Shown here in pieces: positions 1-9,350 of a DNA stretch of 64,000 nt. The notes under the pieces are model-generated. The model did no database searches and was not told the origin of the DNA. It saw only the letters and a list, made by a program, of their open reading frames with translations. The position numbers and the translations under genes were made by a program. Origin of the DNA: Dyadobacter sp. 3J3 (GTDB taxonomy: Bacteria; Bacteroidota; Bacteroidia; Cytophagales; Spirosomataceae); the NCBI RefSeq assembly GCF_009801115.1, contig NZ_VTOL01000001.1:186001-250000 (forward strand). The letters run 5' to 3'. The first letter of the stretch is position 1, and the number at the start of each line of letters is the position of its first letter.

Positions 1-83
1 TCATAAATTTTAATTGTAATTTTATATAAAATATCGTAGGATTGCATAACCTAAATTTAACCGGCACCGCTCTTAAACCTTCA

Positions 84-644
84 ATGCCCAATCCTATCGA
101 CTCAAATCAGGATGATTCTGAACTATGGAGTGCTTTTCGCGCCGGAGATGATGTAGCGTTTGGAAAAATTGCAAAACAATATTACCGGAGCCTTTTTGGT
201 TACGGCGTCAAGTTTTCAAAAGACCGAGAGTTTGTAAAGGATTGCATACAGGATCTTTTTATGGAATTGTGGGCAAAACGGGAAACAATTGGTGATACCG
301 CTTTTGTAAAATTTTATCTTCTCAAATCCCTTCGCAGGAAAATTCATCGCGAAAGTTTGAAACAACCCTGGCTCACGGACGACGACGATCTTGATTTTGA
401 TGCTGAAAACCTTGGTGAAAATTCTATTGAGCAGCAAATCATTGACATAGAAACCAGTGAAGCCTTGCTAAAAATGCTCAATCAGCAAATCAATCTATTG
501 ACCAAACGCCAGCAGGAAATTATTTATCTCCGCTTTTTCGAAAGTCTGGATAATGAGTCCATCGCTCAGGTTATGTCCATTTCAAAACAGGCCGTTGCCA
601 ATCTCCTCTACCGCACCATACAAGAATTGAAAGATCGTTTGTAA
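84..644 (+). CDS. ECF RNA polymerase sigma factor (FecI-like)
   Basis: Sigma-70 family factor of the extracytoplasmic-function class, expected to direct RNA polymerase to the promoter of the downstream TonB receptor. Region 2 is visible as LFGYGVKFSKDREFVKDCIQ followed by DLFMELWAKR. Region 4 is the C-terminal helix-turn-helix with LTKRQQEIIYLRFFESLDNE and SIAQVMSISKQAVANLLYRT. The frame can be extended upstream to a TTG at 42, but the first ATG at 84 is preferred because TTG starts are uncommon in this group and nothing is lost from region 2. It is followed by a FecR-type anti-sigma and a TonB receptor on the same strand, the usual cell-surface signalling cassette. Family assignment is firm; the inducing ligand is unknown. 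Confidence 0.93.
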   Translation: MPNPIDSNQDDSELWSAFRAGDDVAFGKIAKQYYRSLFGYGVKFSKDREFVKDCIQDLFMELWAKRETIGDTAFVKFYLLKSLRRKIHRESLKQPWLTDDDDLDFDAENLGENSIEQQIIDIETSEALLKMLNQQINLLTKRQQEIIYLRFFESLDNESIAQVMSISKQAVANLLYRTIQELKDRL

Positions 645-753
645 CCTAAAACTGTCAAAAATTTCGATTTCAAACTTTTTTCAAAAAAAAGTGAAATTTT
701 TTGATTATTTCATGTTAGCCGCTGCCTATGTATTAATAGAAGCCAATAATAAC

Positions 754-1878
754 ATGAATCAATACCACGAATATAGTCTTGAAGATTTTGTGCTGGACGC
801 CCGCTTTCAGGAGTGGGTCCGATACAGACGTGCTCATGATGTTACTTTTTGGGAACAATACCAAAAAGAGAATCCCGCGCAAGTTGGGGAAATGACGCGT
901 GCACAAACATTATTGCAAAGTGTTTATAAAAATTACGAAACGCATCTTGACGATAACGAGATCGATTTTGAAATTCAGGAACTGCTGAGCAAAGTGCGCG
1001 CAACTAAAACAGAACGTATTTCCGAAGAAACGAAAAATCCGGAATCGGAAAGTATCATCAATATATTCAGTCGTAATTCAATATTCTGGGCTGCTGCAAC
1101 CCTTGTTTTGATGCTCGGTTTGGGTTGGTTATATCAGCATAATCAAGTGGCCCAAAGCAGTTACGATAGGTTGACCGACGGAAAATCATTAAAGGAAGAA
1201 AAAAATGAAACAAAGTCGTCAAAAATTATTTCGCTTTCAGACGGCAGTCAAATTACACTGACTCCAAATTCTAAAATCAGTTTCCCTGAAAAATTTCTGG
1301 TAGAAAAACGGGAGGTTTATTTATCCGGACAAGCTTTCTTCCATGTTTCAAAAGATCCGAAAAGACCATTTCTTGTGTATGCCAATGCGCTGGTCACCAA
1401 AGTTTTGGGAACGAGTTTTACCATCAATGCACAAAACCGGGCTATAAAAACGACAGTTGAAGTAAAGGAAGGAAAAGTTTCTGTTTTTCGGCAAGCCGAT
1501 TTTACGGATTCAAAAAACCAAAAAGCGTTGCAATCAAAAGGAATGGTATTGACTGCGAATCAGAAAATGGTGTATGAGAACGAAACCAGCAATATGCTTA
1601 AAACGATTAGCGACAATCCTGAAATTGTTTCAACCGTAAGTTCCACAACTTTTAATTTCATAAACACACCCGCCTCAGAAGTTTTGACAGATATGGAAAA
1701 CGCCTACCAGGTTGATATCATATTTGACAAAGAACTGCTGCGCGGCTGTCCTGTTACAGCGTCTCTTTCAAAACAATCGATGATTGAAAAACTTGATATT
1801 ATCTGTGAAGTTATTGAAGCCCGCTATGAAATGCTGGACGGGAAGATCGTCGTATATAGTAGAGGTTGCAGAAATTAA
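754..1878 (+). CDS. FecR family anti-sigma factor
   Basis: Inner-membrane anti-sigma regulator that would hold the upstream ECF factor and receive the signal from the TonB receptor across the periplasm. A cytoplasmic N-terminal region of about 108 residues precedes one membrane segment (about residues 109-129, FWAAATLVLMLGLGWLY). Next is the periplasmic FecR domain, recognised by ISLSDGSQITLTPNSKISFP and KVLGTSFTINA, and a C-terminal DUF4974-like domain (FNFINTPASEVLTDMENAYQ). The frame opens further upstream at a GTG (691), but that would add a hydrophobic stretch atypical of the family; the ATG at 754 begins MNQYHEYS and is preferred. It sits about 110 bases after the sigma gene and about 200 before the receptor. 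Confidence 0.9.
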   Translation: MNQYHEYSLEDFVLDARFQEWVRYRRAHDVTFWEQYQKENPAQVGEMTRAQTLLQSVYKNYETHLDDNEIDFEIQELLSKVRATKTERISEETKNPESESIINIFSRNSIFWAAATLVLMLGLGWLYQHNQVAQSSYDRLTDGKSLKEEKNETKSSKIISLSDGSQITLTPNSKISFPEKFLVEKREVYLSGQAFFHVSKDPKRPFLVYANALVTKVLGTSFTINAQNRAIKTTVEVKEGKVSVFRQADFTDSKNQKALQSKGMVLTANQKMVYENETSNMLKTISDNPEIVSTVSSTTFNFINTPASEVLTDMENAYQVDIIFDKELLRGCPVTASLSKQSMIEKLDIICEVIEARYEMLDGKIVVYSRGCRN

Positions 1879-2081
1879 ACTAAAATATTCTTTTAAACCC
1901 TATCTCAACATTTATGTAAAAAACGAAGTATTATTAAAAAAAAGAGTCGGATAATGCTACCAACATCTCCGACCCTCGTTAAATCCCCCAAGTTGCTTTC
2001 GGAACCAACATGACATCCTTCGCAAAAAGGATGCAGGGGATCGTTTTACCAAATCTAACCTCAATAAAACATTTCAAATGT

Positions 2082-5024
2082 ATGAAAGAAGCGTGTAATT
2101 TTCAAGTTATTCTAAGAGCCATGCGTATCTCGCTCTATCAGGTTATTATTGCAATATGGGCTTTGGGTAACGCCAATGCGACGGAAGGAAATGCCCAGAC
2201 GTTATTAAGTAAGAAAATCAGTGTAAACCTGAATAATAAAGAAGTTGAAAATGTACTTCAAAATATTGAAAAACAGATTAGCGGAAAGTTTGTTTTCAGC
2301 AGCAAAATTATCAGAGGAGAACGCAAAATAAACGTAAGCGTTAAAGACCAGCCGCTATATAAAGTACTTGACGAAACACTGAAACCGCTTGACCTAAGTT
2401 ACAGAGTTACTGAAAATCTGATCATTATCAGCAGGACTTCAAAGGATGGAGCGCAATCTCTTTCTTCTGTCAAAAGCAAAGCGCCCAATTTTACCGTTTC
2501 AGGAAAAATCAAAGATAGTAAAGGTGAAACGCTGGGTGGTGTTACAGTGCTTTTGAATTATAAAAGTAATGGCGTCGTAACGGATATCAACGGTGCGTTT
2601 TCATTTGTAGATATTCCTGAAGGAAGTTACACGCTGACAATTAGTAGTATTGGATTTACTAGTGTCAAAAAAGAAATCCAGGTAATCGGTGGCGATTTAC
2701 AGGTTGATGTAGAATTAAAAGACGATATACTTCAATTGCAGGAAATTGTTGTAACAGGCGGAAATCCTAAAAAGAAAATCGAAAGCAGCGTTGCAATTAC
2801 GACGATCAATAATAAAGATATCCAAACAAGAGCGCCGCTGAACAGCACGGATCTTTTGAAAGCAATTCCAGGTTTGACCGTAGAAAGTACAGGTGGCGAC
2901 GGACCGGGAAATGTTTGGGTTCGCGGGTTTCCTCAGCAGGGTGGTTACATATTCCTTGGGATTATGGAAGACGGATTACCAGTTTTGCCGACGGGTTACA
3001 ATTCACTTCCTTCTGTGGATCAATATTATAAGACAGATTTAACCATACGTAATATTGAAGCTGTAAGAGGTGGAAATGCTTCGATCGTTATGGCTAATAC
3101 GCCGGGTGCAGTTATAAATAATCTAAGTTACACGGGTGCTGAGAAAACCTACGGCAAGTTTAAAGCAACTACCGGATTATCTCAGGGGTTATATCGTTTG
3201 GACGGCAACGTGGGTGGAAAAGTAAACAGCAACATCCGTTATAACATTGGTGGTTTTTACAGAACTGATAAGGGAATTGTTTCTCCGGGTTATACTGCCA
3301 ATCAGGGTGGACAGCTGAAAGGAAACATGACGTATAACTTCAAAAACCAGAAAGGATTTGTTCGGGTCTATGGAAAATATCTTAACGATAAAGTACAATG
3401 GATGCTTACCAGTTATTACCCTTATGACGGCACAGGAAAACCTACGAAAAGCAGTTCATTTGATATGGTAAGTCAGTCTTTGGCAACTATTGATACAAAA
3501 TTTAGTTACAAAAGCGCTGATGGCGTAACCAGAAATTATGATATGTCTGACGGAATGCATACAAAGCAAGGCCAAGGTGGTTTCCAGTTTAATTACACAA
3601 CAGATCAAGGTTGGGAAATTAATAACAACTTCCGTTACCAGCATACCAACATGAACGTTACGGCCGGAATTCCTGCCAGTAATGTAGCGTACAATGGAAC
3701 TACACAATACTATTATCTTGATGGAACTGCTGCTTCATTACAAGCGGGCGACAGACTTGTCAATGTTACAGGTGTAACCCAACAATTAAAAGATGTTCAG
3801 ATTATCGATTATGTTGATTTCAAAAGAAATATGAATAATCACAGTCTGACTTTTGGCGGAGGTATTCATCAGTACAACAGAAATGACGGACCTAATTACA
3901 ATTTCTCTTATGTTCAGGAATTTAAAGAACGTGCAAGACGACTGATAACGTCACCAACCGCGGCACAAATTACACCGCTTACTTTGGGAACTGTTATCGG
4001 AAATACAAGAACAGTATCTGCTTATGCTTCGGATGAAATTACTTTGAATCCAAAATGGAGACTTGATTTGGGAGCAAGAATTGACAACCAGAATGTGGAT
4101 GGAAAACGTCCGTTTTATGGATACAAAGCAGATGGAACACCAGATTATACAAAGGCATCTACATTAATTATTGCTGATTATACGAAATACTCGATCACCA
4201 CAACCAACTGGGCAGCAACGGCCGGTTTGAATTACAAGATCAATAACCAGGCTGCGTTGTTTGCAAGAGCAACCCGTGCTTACAACGCACCAAACATTGC
4301 AGATTATAACGCAACAGCATATGATCCTGCCAAAATCAAAAAACGTCCGGTTTATCTCGCTGAGCTTGGTTACAAATATGCCAAGAACAATTTCTCTCTT
4401 TTTGCATCAGGAAGTTATTCGGCGATCAAGAATGTGTCACTTTCCATCACTGTTCCAACGGTATCTTCCGGCAACCAGACGCTTCTTGCTTTTGGATCTA
4501 CCAGAACTTTTAGTGCCGAATTTGAAGCATCTTACAAAGTTACCAAATCGCTTAATCTGCGCTTGACAGGAACAATACAGGATTCCAAGTACACCGATTA
4601 TTCGGCGAGCACAAACACCAACTCAGCTATTGTTGCGATTCTGGGTGATACTACGTACAGTTTTACAGGAAAAAGAACAGAACGTGTGCCGGTTCTTAAT
4701 ACGGAATTGTCTGCTACTTACGATTACAAAAAATTCAACATTTATCTGGCAGGAAGTTATATCGGAAGCCGTTTTACAGCGCCTAGCGATAGCTACAAAC
4801 TACCTGCTTATGCTTTAATGAAAGGTGGAGCTGGTTATAGTTTCACAAAAAATATCAATGCAAGATTCTGGGTAGACAATTTGCTTAATGCCAGAGTACT
4901 TACCGAAGGGGATGTACGCGGCGATCAGTTCCGTAACTTCTCAGCAGTGGAAAAAGGAACAATGATGGCAGGGCGGACTCTTTTGCCAAGAAGCTTCTGG
5001 CTTTCACTCGCCTACGAATTTTAA
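2082..5024 (+). CDS. TonB-dependent receptor with STN and carboxypeptidase-regulatory-like domains
   Basis: Outer-membrane active transporter of about 980 residues. After a signal sequence (MRISLYQVIIAIWALGNANA) comes an STN domain that would contact the FecR protein (ISVNLNNKEVENVLQNIEKQ), then a carboxypeptidase-regulatory-like beta-sandwich (VSGKIKDSKGETLGGVTVLL), a plug beginning at LQEIVVTGGNPKKKIESSVA, and a 22-strand-type barrel ending in aromatic WLSLAYEF. There is no SusD partner, so it is a stand-alone receptor rather than a SusC. I start at the ATG at 2082; an upstream in-frame ATG at 2010 would place a perfect 7-bp hairpin (CATCCTT/AAGGATG, 2014-2033) inside the gene and lengthen the N-region without need. 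The ligand is unknown. The following sugar-oxidation genes hint at a sugar-type compound, but iron or another nutrient is possible. Confidence 0.9.
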   Translation: MKEACNFQVILRAMRISLYQVIIAIWALGNANATEGNAQTLLSKKISVNLNNKEVENVLQNIEKQISGKFVFSSKIIRGERKINVSVKDQPLYKVLDETLKPLDLSYRVTENLIIISRTSKDGAQSLSSVKSKAPNFTVSGKIKDSKGETLGGVTVLLNYKSNGVVTDINGAFSFVDIPEGSYTLTISSIGFTSVKKEIQVIGGDLQVDVELKDDILQLQEIVVTGGNPKKKIESSVAITTINNKDIQTRAPLNSTDLLKAIPGLTVESTGGDGPGNVWVRGFPQQGGYIFLGIMEDGLPVLPTGYNSLPSVDQYYKTDLTIRNIEAVRGGNASIVMANTPGAVINNLSYTGAEKTYGKFKATTGLSQGLYRLDGNVGGKVNSNIRYNIGGFYRTDKGIVSPGYTANQGGQLKGNMTYNFKNQKGFVRVYGKYLNDKVQWMLTSYYPYDGTGKPTKSSSFDMVSQSLATIDTKFSYKSADGVTRNYDMSDGMHTKQGQGGFQFNYTTDQGWEINNNFRYQHTNMNVTAGIPASNVAYNGTTQYYYLDGTAASLQAGDRLVNVTGVTQQLKDVQIIDYVDFKRNMNNHSLTFGGGIHQYNRNDGPNYNFSYVQEFKERARRLITSPTAAQITPLTLGTVIGNTRTVSAYASDEITLNPKWRLDLGARIDNQNVDGKRPFYGYKADGTPDYTKASTLIIADYTKYSITTTNWAATAGLNYKINNQAALFARATRAYNAPNIADYNATAYDPAKIKKRPVYLAELGYKYAKNNFSLFASGSYSAIKNVSLSITVPTVSSGNQTLLAFGSTRTFSAEFEASYKVTKSLNLRLTGTIQDSKYTDYSASTNTNSAIVAILGDTTYSFTGKRTERVPVLNTELSATYDYKKFNIYLAGSYIGSRFTAPSDSYKLPAYALMKGGAGYSFTKNINARFWVDNLLNARVLTEGDVRGDQFRNFSAVEKGTMMAGRTLLPRSFWLSLAYEF

Positions 5025-5039
5025 TTTGATGGATGGAAA

Positions 5040-5080
5040 GAAGAGTGTCGAATAGAAATATTCGACATCTCTTCGCTTTT
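5040..5080 (+). terminator. Intrinsic terminator after the TonB receptor
   Basis: Near-perfect stem GAAGAGTGTCGAATA / TATTCGACATCTCTTC (one bulged base) with a GAAA-type loop, followed by GCTTTT and more T-rich DNA. It lies 16 bases after the receptor stop codon and separates it from the sugar dehydrogenase gene. Confidence 0.8.
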
Positions 5081-5135
5081 AACTAATTTTTCTTAAAATA
5101 TTATTATATTTCAAGGTATTTATTAACCTAACTAT

Positions 5136-7970
5136 ATGATTGATCCATCCGCAGCTTATCCACGACTATTACAAATTTCAAAAATCTCATTAAAGATTAT
5201 CTCTCTGGCCTTTCTGGCCGCCTTTACAACGCAGGACAGTCAGCCTAAACCAGATGAAAGCAGGTTCACACCCGTTGTAATCGCTGATAACCTGGACGAA
5301 CCCATGGTTTTCGAAGTCCTGAAAGACGGTTCTGCTTACATTATTGAAAGAAAAGGTGCATTGAAAAAATATAATGCAGCCACCAAATCTACAGATTTAA
5401 TCGCCACCATCCCGGTCAACACCAAATATACCAGTGCAGAAGGTGTTGTGAGAGAAGCGGAAGAAGGTCTGATGGGTTTTACAATGGATCCGAATTATGA
5501 AAAAAATCACTGGATTTATTTGTACTACGCTCATCCAACTGAGAAAAAACACATTCTGACCCGTTGGGAAATCAAAGAGGAGCAATTGGTTGAAAGTTCC
5601 AAAAAAGTAGTTTTGGAAGTAGAAACGCAACGCGAAGTATGTTGCCATACCGGCGGTGGGATGACCTGGGACAAAGCAGGAAATCTATTTCTGACCGTTG
5701 GAAACAACACCGGAAATCAAAAGGCCGCACAAACCGACGAACGTGAAGGAAGAAGCAGCTGGGATGATCAGGGACACGCCGGAAATACAAACGATTTGAG
5801 AGGAAAAATTCTTAGAATCCATCCGGAAGCAGACGGAACTTACACCATTCCGGAAGGGAATCTTTATCCAAAAGGAACGGCCAAAACCAGACCCGAAATT
5901 TATTCCATGGGACACAGAAATCCATGGAGGATCTCGGTGGACAGCAAAACAAATTATGTTTATTGGGGAGAAGTCGGACCGGATGCAAACGAAGATTCGG
6001 AAATCGGGCCGAGAGGTTATGACGAAATGAACCAGGCCAGAAAACCGGGAAATTTTGGCTGGCCATGGTTTGTGGCCGATAATCAGGCTTTTCCGGTATA
6101 TGATTATGCTGCCAATAAGCCTTTGGAGAAAAAAGATCCGCTGCATTTGGTCAATAATTCTCCGAACAATACAGGATTAAAAGATTTGATGCCAACGGCT
6201 CCAAACTTTATTTATTATCCATACGGTGTTTCTGAAAAGTTTCCGTTGGTAGGTTCAGGATCAAGAAGTGCCACGGGTGGACCGGTTTATCACAAATCTG
6301 ATTTTGTAAATCCTAAACGTCCATGGCCTGCTTATTACGAAAACAAATGGATCGCTGCTGATTTTTCAAGGGGCTGGATTATGGCCATCAGCATGAAAGA
6401 AAACGGTGATTATGATTCGATGGAGCGCGTACTTCCCTCCTATCACCCGGTTCAGCCAATTGATATAAAATTTGGCCCGGACGGCGATTTGTATATTCTT
6501 GAATACGGTAGCAACTGGTTTAGAAAAAGTGATAATTCACGTTTGATCCGGATTGAATATAACGGAGGAAACAGAAAACCGATCGTTCAGGTTTCTACGG
6601 ATAAAAAAGGAGGAACAGTACCTTTCAAAGCAAATTTATCTTCCGAAGGAACGAAGGATTTTGACGGTGATGCTTTAAAATACAGCTGGAAAATAACAGG
6701 CAACGGTGTTGCTCCAAGAACTTTTGCTACTGCAAATCCGATGGTTTCATTTGACAAATCAGGCGTTTATACGGCAAGTCTGACCGTGACGGATTCCAAA
6801 GGCGCAAGCAATTCACAATCCATTAAAATAGTTGCCGGAAATGAACCTCCGCAGGTTTCCATCGATCTTCCGGGAAACAAAACATTCTTCTTTTCCGGCA
6901 AACCGATCGCTTATGCGGTCAATGTTAACGACAAAGAAGATGGCAGTTTGACGGACGGAAAAATCAAACCATCACAAGTCGCTGTGAGTATCGATTATAC
7001 GTCGGAAGGATTTGATTATGCCGAAGTTACGCAAAGTCAGCGCAGCGTGGATGCTTCCACACAATTTGCAGTTGCCCAGATTTTAATGAGCAAAAGTGAT
7101 TGTAAAGTTTGTCATCAACCTAATACAAAATCCGTTGGACCTTCATTTGCGGATGTTTCCAATAAGTACAAAGGCCAGTCCGGAGCACTGGAAAAACTCG
7201 TTAAAAAAGTTCGTGAAGGCGGTTCTGGGGTTTGGGGAGAAGTGGCTATGGCGGCTCATCCGGCTCTTCCCGTTGCAGACGCGGAAGTGATTGTCAAATA
7301 CATTTTGAACAGTACCGATAAAACGCTCAGCACGCTTCCTGTCAAAGGAGAATACAAGCCGGAAATCCCGAAAGGTGATGACGGGAAAGGTTCTGTCATT
7401 ATCCGGGCAGCATTTACAGACCGTGCGGTGACAGGAGCTAAAACAATTCCGGCCCAAACTTCCGAAGAAATGATCGTGTTGCGCAGTCCGGAAATGAATG
7501 CAGCAGAAGCTCCCATTGTAAAAGGTGCAGAACTAAAAGCATTGGGCGTAGCCGGATTGGGTTTCAGTGTAGTTGCTTTTAACGGAAGTTATCTTGGATT
7601 CAAACAGATAGATCTGGCAGGTATCAACAAACTTGAATTAAACGCTTCGGCACAAAGAAGAGAAGGCAGTGTCGGCGGAACTGTTGAGGTAAGACTTGAC
7701 TCTCCGACTGGTCCGGTTGTCGGAACGGAAAAAGTTGAAATCGCACCCGAAGTTGACGTTGCCAAAGTAATGGCAGAAATGGAAAGCGAGAAAAAGAATG
7801 CCAAACCCGGCGAAGTCGCAAAGCCAAGGAATCCGTTTGCCAGACCGCCGGTTAAAATTAAAATCAAGGATACAGAGGGCAAGCATGATATCTATATTGT
7901 CTTTAAAAATGATTCTGCAAAAGCGATTGAACCTCTGTTATCTTTTTCAAAAATTAAATTTCAGCAGTAA
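5136..7970 (+). CDS. PQQ-type sugar dehydrogenase / PKD / cytochrome c fusion protein
   Basis: Multidomain periplasmic or surface protein of 944 residues. Residues about 45-480 form a glucose/sorbosone dehydrogenase-type six-bladed propeller (EEGLMGFTMDPNYEKNHWIY; GHRNPWRISVDSKTNYVYWG). A PKD-type Ig fold follows (about 485-590). A mono-haem cytochrome c module has the haem-binding site C656-K-V-C659-H and a likely axial Met near 705. The C-terminal 200 residues resemble the carbohydrate-binding tails seen in this family. The expected role is oxidation of a sugar or cyclic alcohol with electrons passed to the fused haem. The N-terminus is hydrophobic but not a clean signal peptide. A longer paralogue with an N-terminal ThuA domain lies at 26899-30366. 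The downstream isomerase gene is 38 bases away and probably cotranscribed. Confidence 0.9.
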   Translation: MIDPSAAYPRLLQISKISLKIISLAFLAAFTTQDSQPKPDESRFTPVVIADNLDEPMVFEVLKDGSAYIIERKGALKKYNAATKSTDLIATIPVNTKYTSAEGVVREAEEGLMGFTMDPNYEKNHWIYLYYAHPTEKKHILTRWEIKEEQLVESSKKVVLEVETQREVCCHTGGGMTWDKAGNLFLTVGNNTGNQKAAQTDEREGRSSWDDQGHAGNTNDLRGKILRIHPEADGTYTIPEGNLYPKGTAKTRPEIYSMGHRNPWRISVDSKTNYVYWGEVGPDANEDSEIGPRGYDEMNQARKPGNFGWPWFVADNQAFPVYDYAANKPLEKKDPLHLVNNSPNNTGLKDLMPTAPNFIYYPYGVSEKFPLVGSGSRSATGGPVYHKSDFVNPKRPWPAYYENKWIAADFSRGWIMAISMKENGDYDSMERVLPSYHPVQPIDIKFGPDGDLYILEYGSNWFRKSDNSRLIRIEYNGGNRKPIVQVSTDKKGGTVPFKANLSSEGTKDFDGDALKYSWKITGNGVAPRTFATANPMVSFDKSGVYTASLTVTDSKGASNSQSIKIVAGNEPPQVSIDLPGNKTFFFSGKPIAYAVNVNDKEDGSLTDGKIKPSQVAVSIDYTSEGFDYAEVTQSQRSVDASTQFAVAQILMSKSDCKVCHQPNTKSVGPSFADVSNKYKGQSGALEKLVKKVREGGSGVWGEVAMAAHPALPVADAEVIVKYILNSTDKTLSTLPVKGEYKPEIPKGDDGKGSVIIRAAFTDRAVTGAKTIPAQTSEEMIVLRSPEMNAAEAPIVKGAELKALGVAGLGFSVVAFNGSYLGFKQIDLAGINKLELNASAQRREGSVGGTVEVRLDSPTGPVVGTEKVEIAPEVDVAKVMAEMESEKKNAKPGEVAKPRNPFARPPVKIKIKDTEGKHDIYIVFKNDSAKAIEPLLSFSKIKFQQ

Positions 7971-8008
7971 GCTGAAAGATCAAATATTAATTTTCTAATT
8001 TATCTTGT

Positions 8009-8944
8009 ATGCATAATAACAGAAGAAATTTTCTAAAAAAAGCTGCTGCACTTACCGCGGGCAGCCTTGCTATACCATACTTATCAAATGCCTCAGGTTT
8101 GTCCGATTTATTTGCAGCTGAAAAGCCGGTTGGTATCCAGTTGTTTACAGTCTTTGAAAAAATGAATAATGATCCGAAAGCAACGCTTGAAAAAATTGCT
8201 TCCATTGGATATAAGGAAATTGAATCCGCTTTCAGCACAAGGGGCGGTTATTATGGATACAAGCCAAAAGAATTCAAAAAAATTGTGGAAGATCTGGGCA
8301 TGAAATGGCGCGCACATCATGCCTTAGGCGCTCCTTTCAAAATGCCAAAAGGTGGTAAAATGCCCGTGGGTGCTGACGGGAAACCAATTACAATTCCAAC
8401 CATGATGAATCTTCGTGACAATTATCAACAATTGGTTGATGACGCAGCTGAAGGAGGATTGAAATATCTCGTATGTGCAAGCACGCCCGTGAGTACTATG
8501 GACGAGGTTAAAAACTCTATTGAAGTATTTCAAAAAACAGGAGAAGCCAGTAAAAAAGCCGGAATCGGTTTTGCTTATCATAACCACGCAACTGAATTTG
8601 ATCCTGTGGAAGGAGGTAAAACGGCGTACGAACTTGTACTTTCTCAAACCGATAAAGACCTGGTAAAAATGGAACTTGACCTGGCCTGGGCAACAAAGGC
8701 TGGAAAAGATCCTGTGGCTTTGTTTAAAGAACATCCCGGCCGTTTCCCGTTGTGGCATGTAAAGGATATCAAAAAAGATTTGCAGACTATTACCGAAGTT
8801 GGAACCGGTGTGGTAGAATTCCAGAGAATTTTTGAGGCAGCCAAGATTGCCGGTCTGCAATATTTCTTTGTTGAATACGACCTTGCCCCTACTTTTGACA
8901 CGGTTGAATTGTGTTACAAAAACCTGAAAAAAGTGATCGGATAA
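8009..8944 (+). CDS. Sugar phosphate isomerase/epimerase-like TIM-barrel protein, Tat-exported
   Basis: Xylose-isomerase-like TIM barrel of 311 residues with a twin-arginine signal (NNRRNFLKKAAALTAGSLA), so it is probably folded in the cytoplasm and exported. Metal-site signatures of the family are visible in order: YKEIESAF, FAYHNHATEF, MELDLAWATKAG, WHVKDIKK and FVEYDLA. Proteins of this type in Bacteroidota often accompany ThuA/PQQ dehydrogenases and oxidoreductases acting on glycosides or inositols. Here it follows the dehydrogenase fusion in the same direction with 38 bases between them. The exact substrate cannot be read from sequence. Confidence 0.88.
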   Translation: MHNNRRNFLKKAAALTAGSLAIPYLSNASGLSDLFAAEKPVGIQLFTVFEKMNNDPKATLEKIASIGYKEIESAFSTRGGYYGYKPKEFKKIVEDLGMKWRAHHALGAPFKMPKGGKMPVGADGKPITIPTMMNLRDNYQQLVDDAAEGGLKYLVCASTPVSTMDEVKNSIEVFQKTGEASKKAGIGFAYHNHATEFDPVEGGKTAYELVLSQTDKDLVKMELDLAWATKAGKDPVALFKEHPGRFPLWHVKDIKKDLQTITEVGTGVVEFQRIFEAAKIAGLQYFFVEYDLAPTFDTVELCYKNLKKVIG

Positions 8945-8980
8945 CATCTTCTGAAATTCCCTGTCAGGTATAAATCTGAA

Positions 8981-9016
8981 AAGACCATCTCAAAATCATT
9001 TGGGATGGTCTTTTTC
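8981..9016 (+). terminator. Intrinsic terminator
   Basis: Stem AAGACCATCTCAAA / TTTGGGATGGTCTT with one mismatch, followed by TTTTC, 36 bases after the isomerase stop. It ends the 5136-8944 transcription unit. Confidence 0.85.
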
Positions 9017-9146
9017 ATTAGTAAAAAACGGATCTATAAATTACAATTTGTACCTCCGAAGAAAGGGTAGCTCTGATTATAAAATCTACGCTCTATATTG
9101 ATTTAAATTAATTTCATAAAAGCCAGGCGTCAGCACAATCATGTTA

Positions 9147-9290
9147 TGCAGCTTTCATAACCTAGTTAATTTTGGTAAGCAAGGCCATAACAGACTGGTT
9201 AGTAACATGAAACAAATACCTATCAGCTGATTTGTATCCGATAGTCGAAATTCTGCAACCATTCATACATAAAATAGCTAGCGGTTTGTT
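9147..9290 (-). pseudogene. Remnant of an FtsX/MacB-type ABC transporter permease (C-terminal end)
   Basis: On the minus strand a short frame reads YFMYEWLQNFDYRIQIS and then meets TGA-TAG exactly where family members have Trp-Trp. In neighbouring frames, PLA precedes it and MALLT...VMKAA follows. Together these reproduce the typical C-terminal pattern of Bacteroidota FtsX-like permeases (P-L-A-x-Y-x-M, W-L-x-x-F-x-Y-R-I-x-I-S-W-W, then A-L-L-T and K-A-A). Two stops and at least two frame changes show it is dead. Only the last 45 or so codons remain. The identification rests on motif memory, not on an alignment. Confidence 0.6.
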
Positions 9291-9350
9291 TGATACAGGG
9301 ATAGTAAAACGGCCTGTAAAGTAAAATCCCAAAATACCAGGCTCAGCATT

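Noticed and set aside
1941-1976. GTCGGA ... TCCGAC inverted repeat after the first fecR gene
   Set aside because: Only six paired bases with a 16-base loop and no T-tract; too weak for a terminator call.
5685-6146. 153-codon open frame on the minus strand
   Set aside because: Antisense to the PQQ dehydrogenase domain; no motif and no start context.
8324-8947. 207-codon open frame on the minus strand
   Set aside because: Entirely antisense to the sugar isomerase gene, which has strong family motifs; the antisense product has many Cys, Phe and His and no recognisable pattern.
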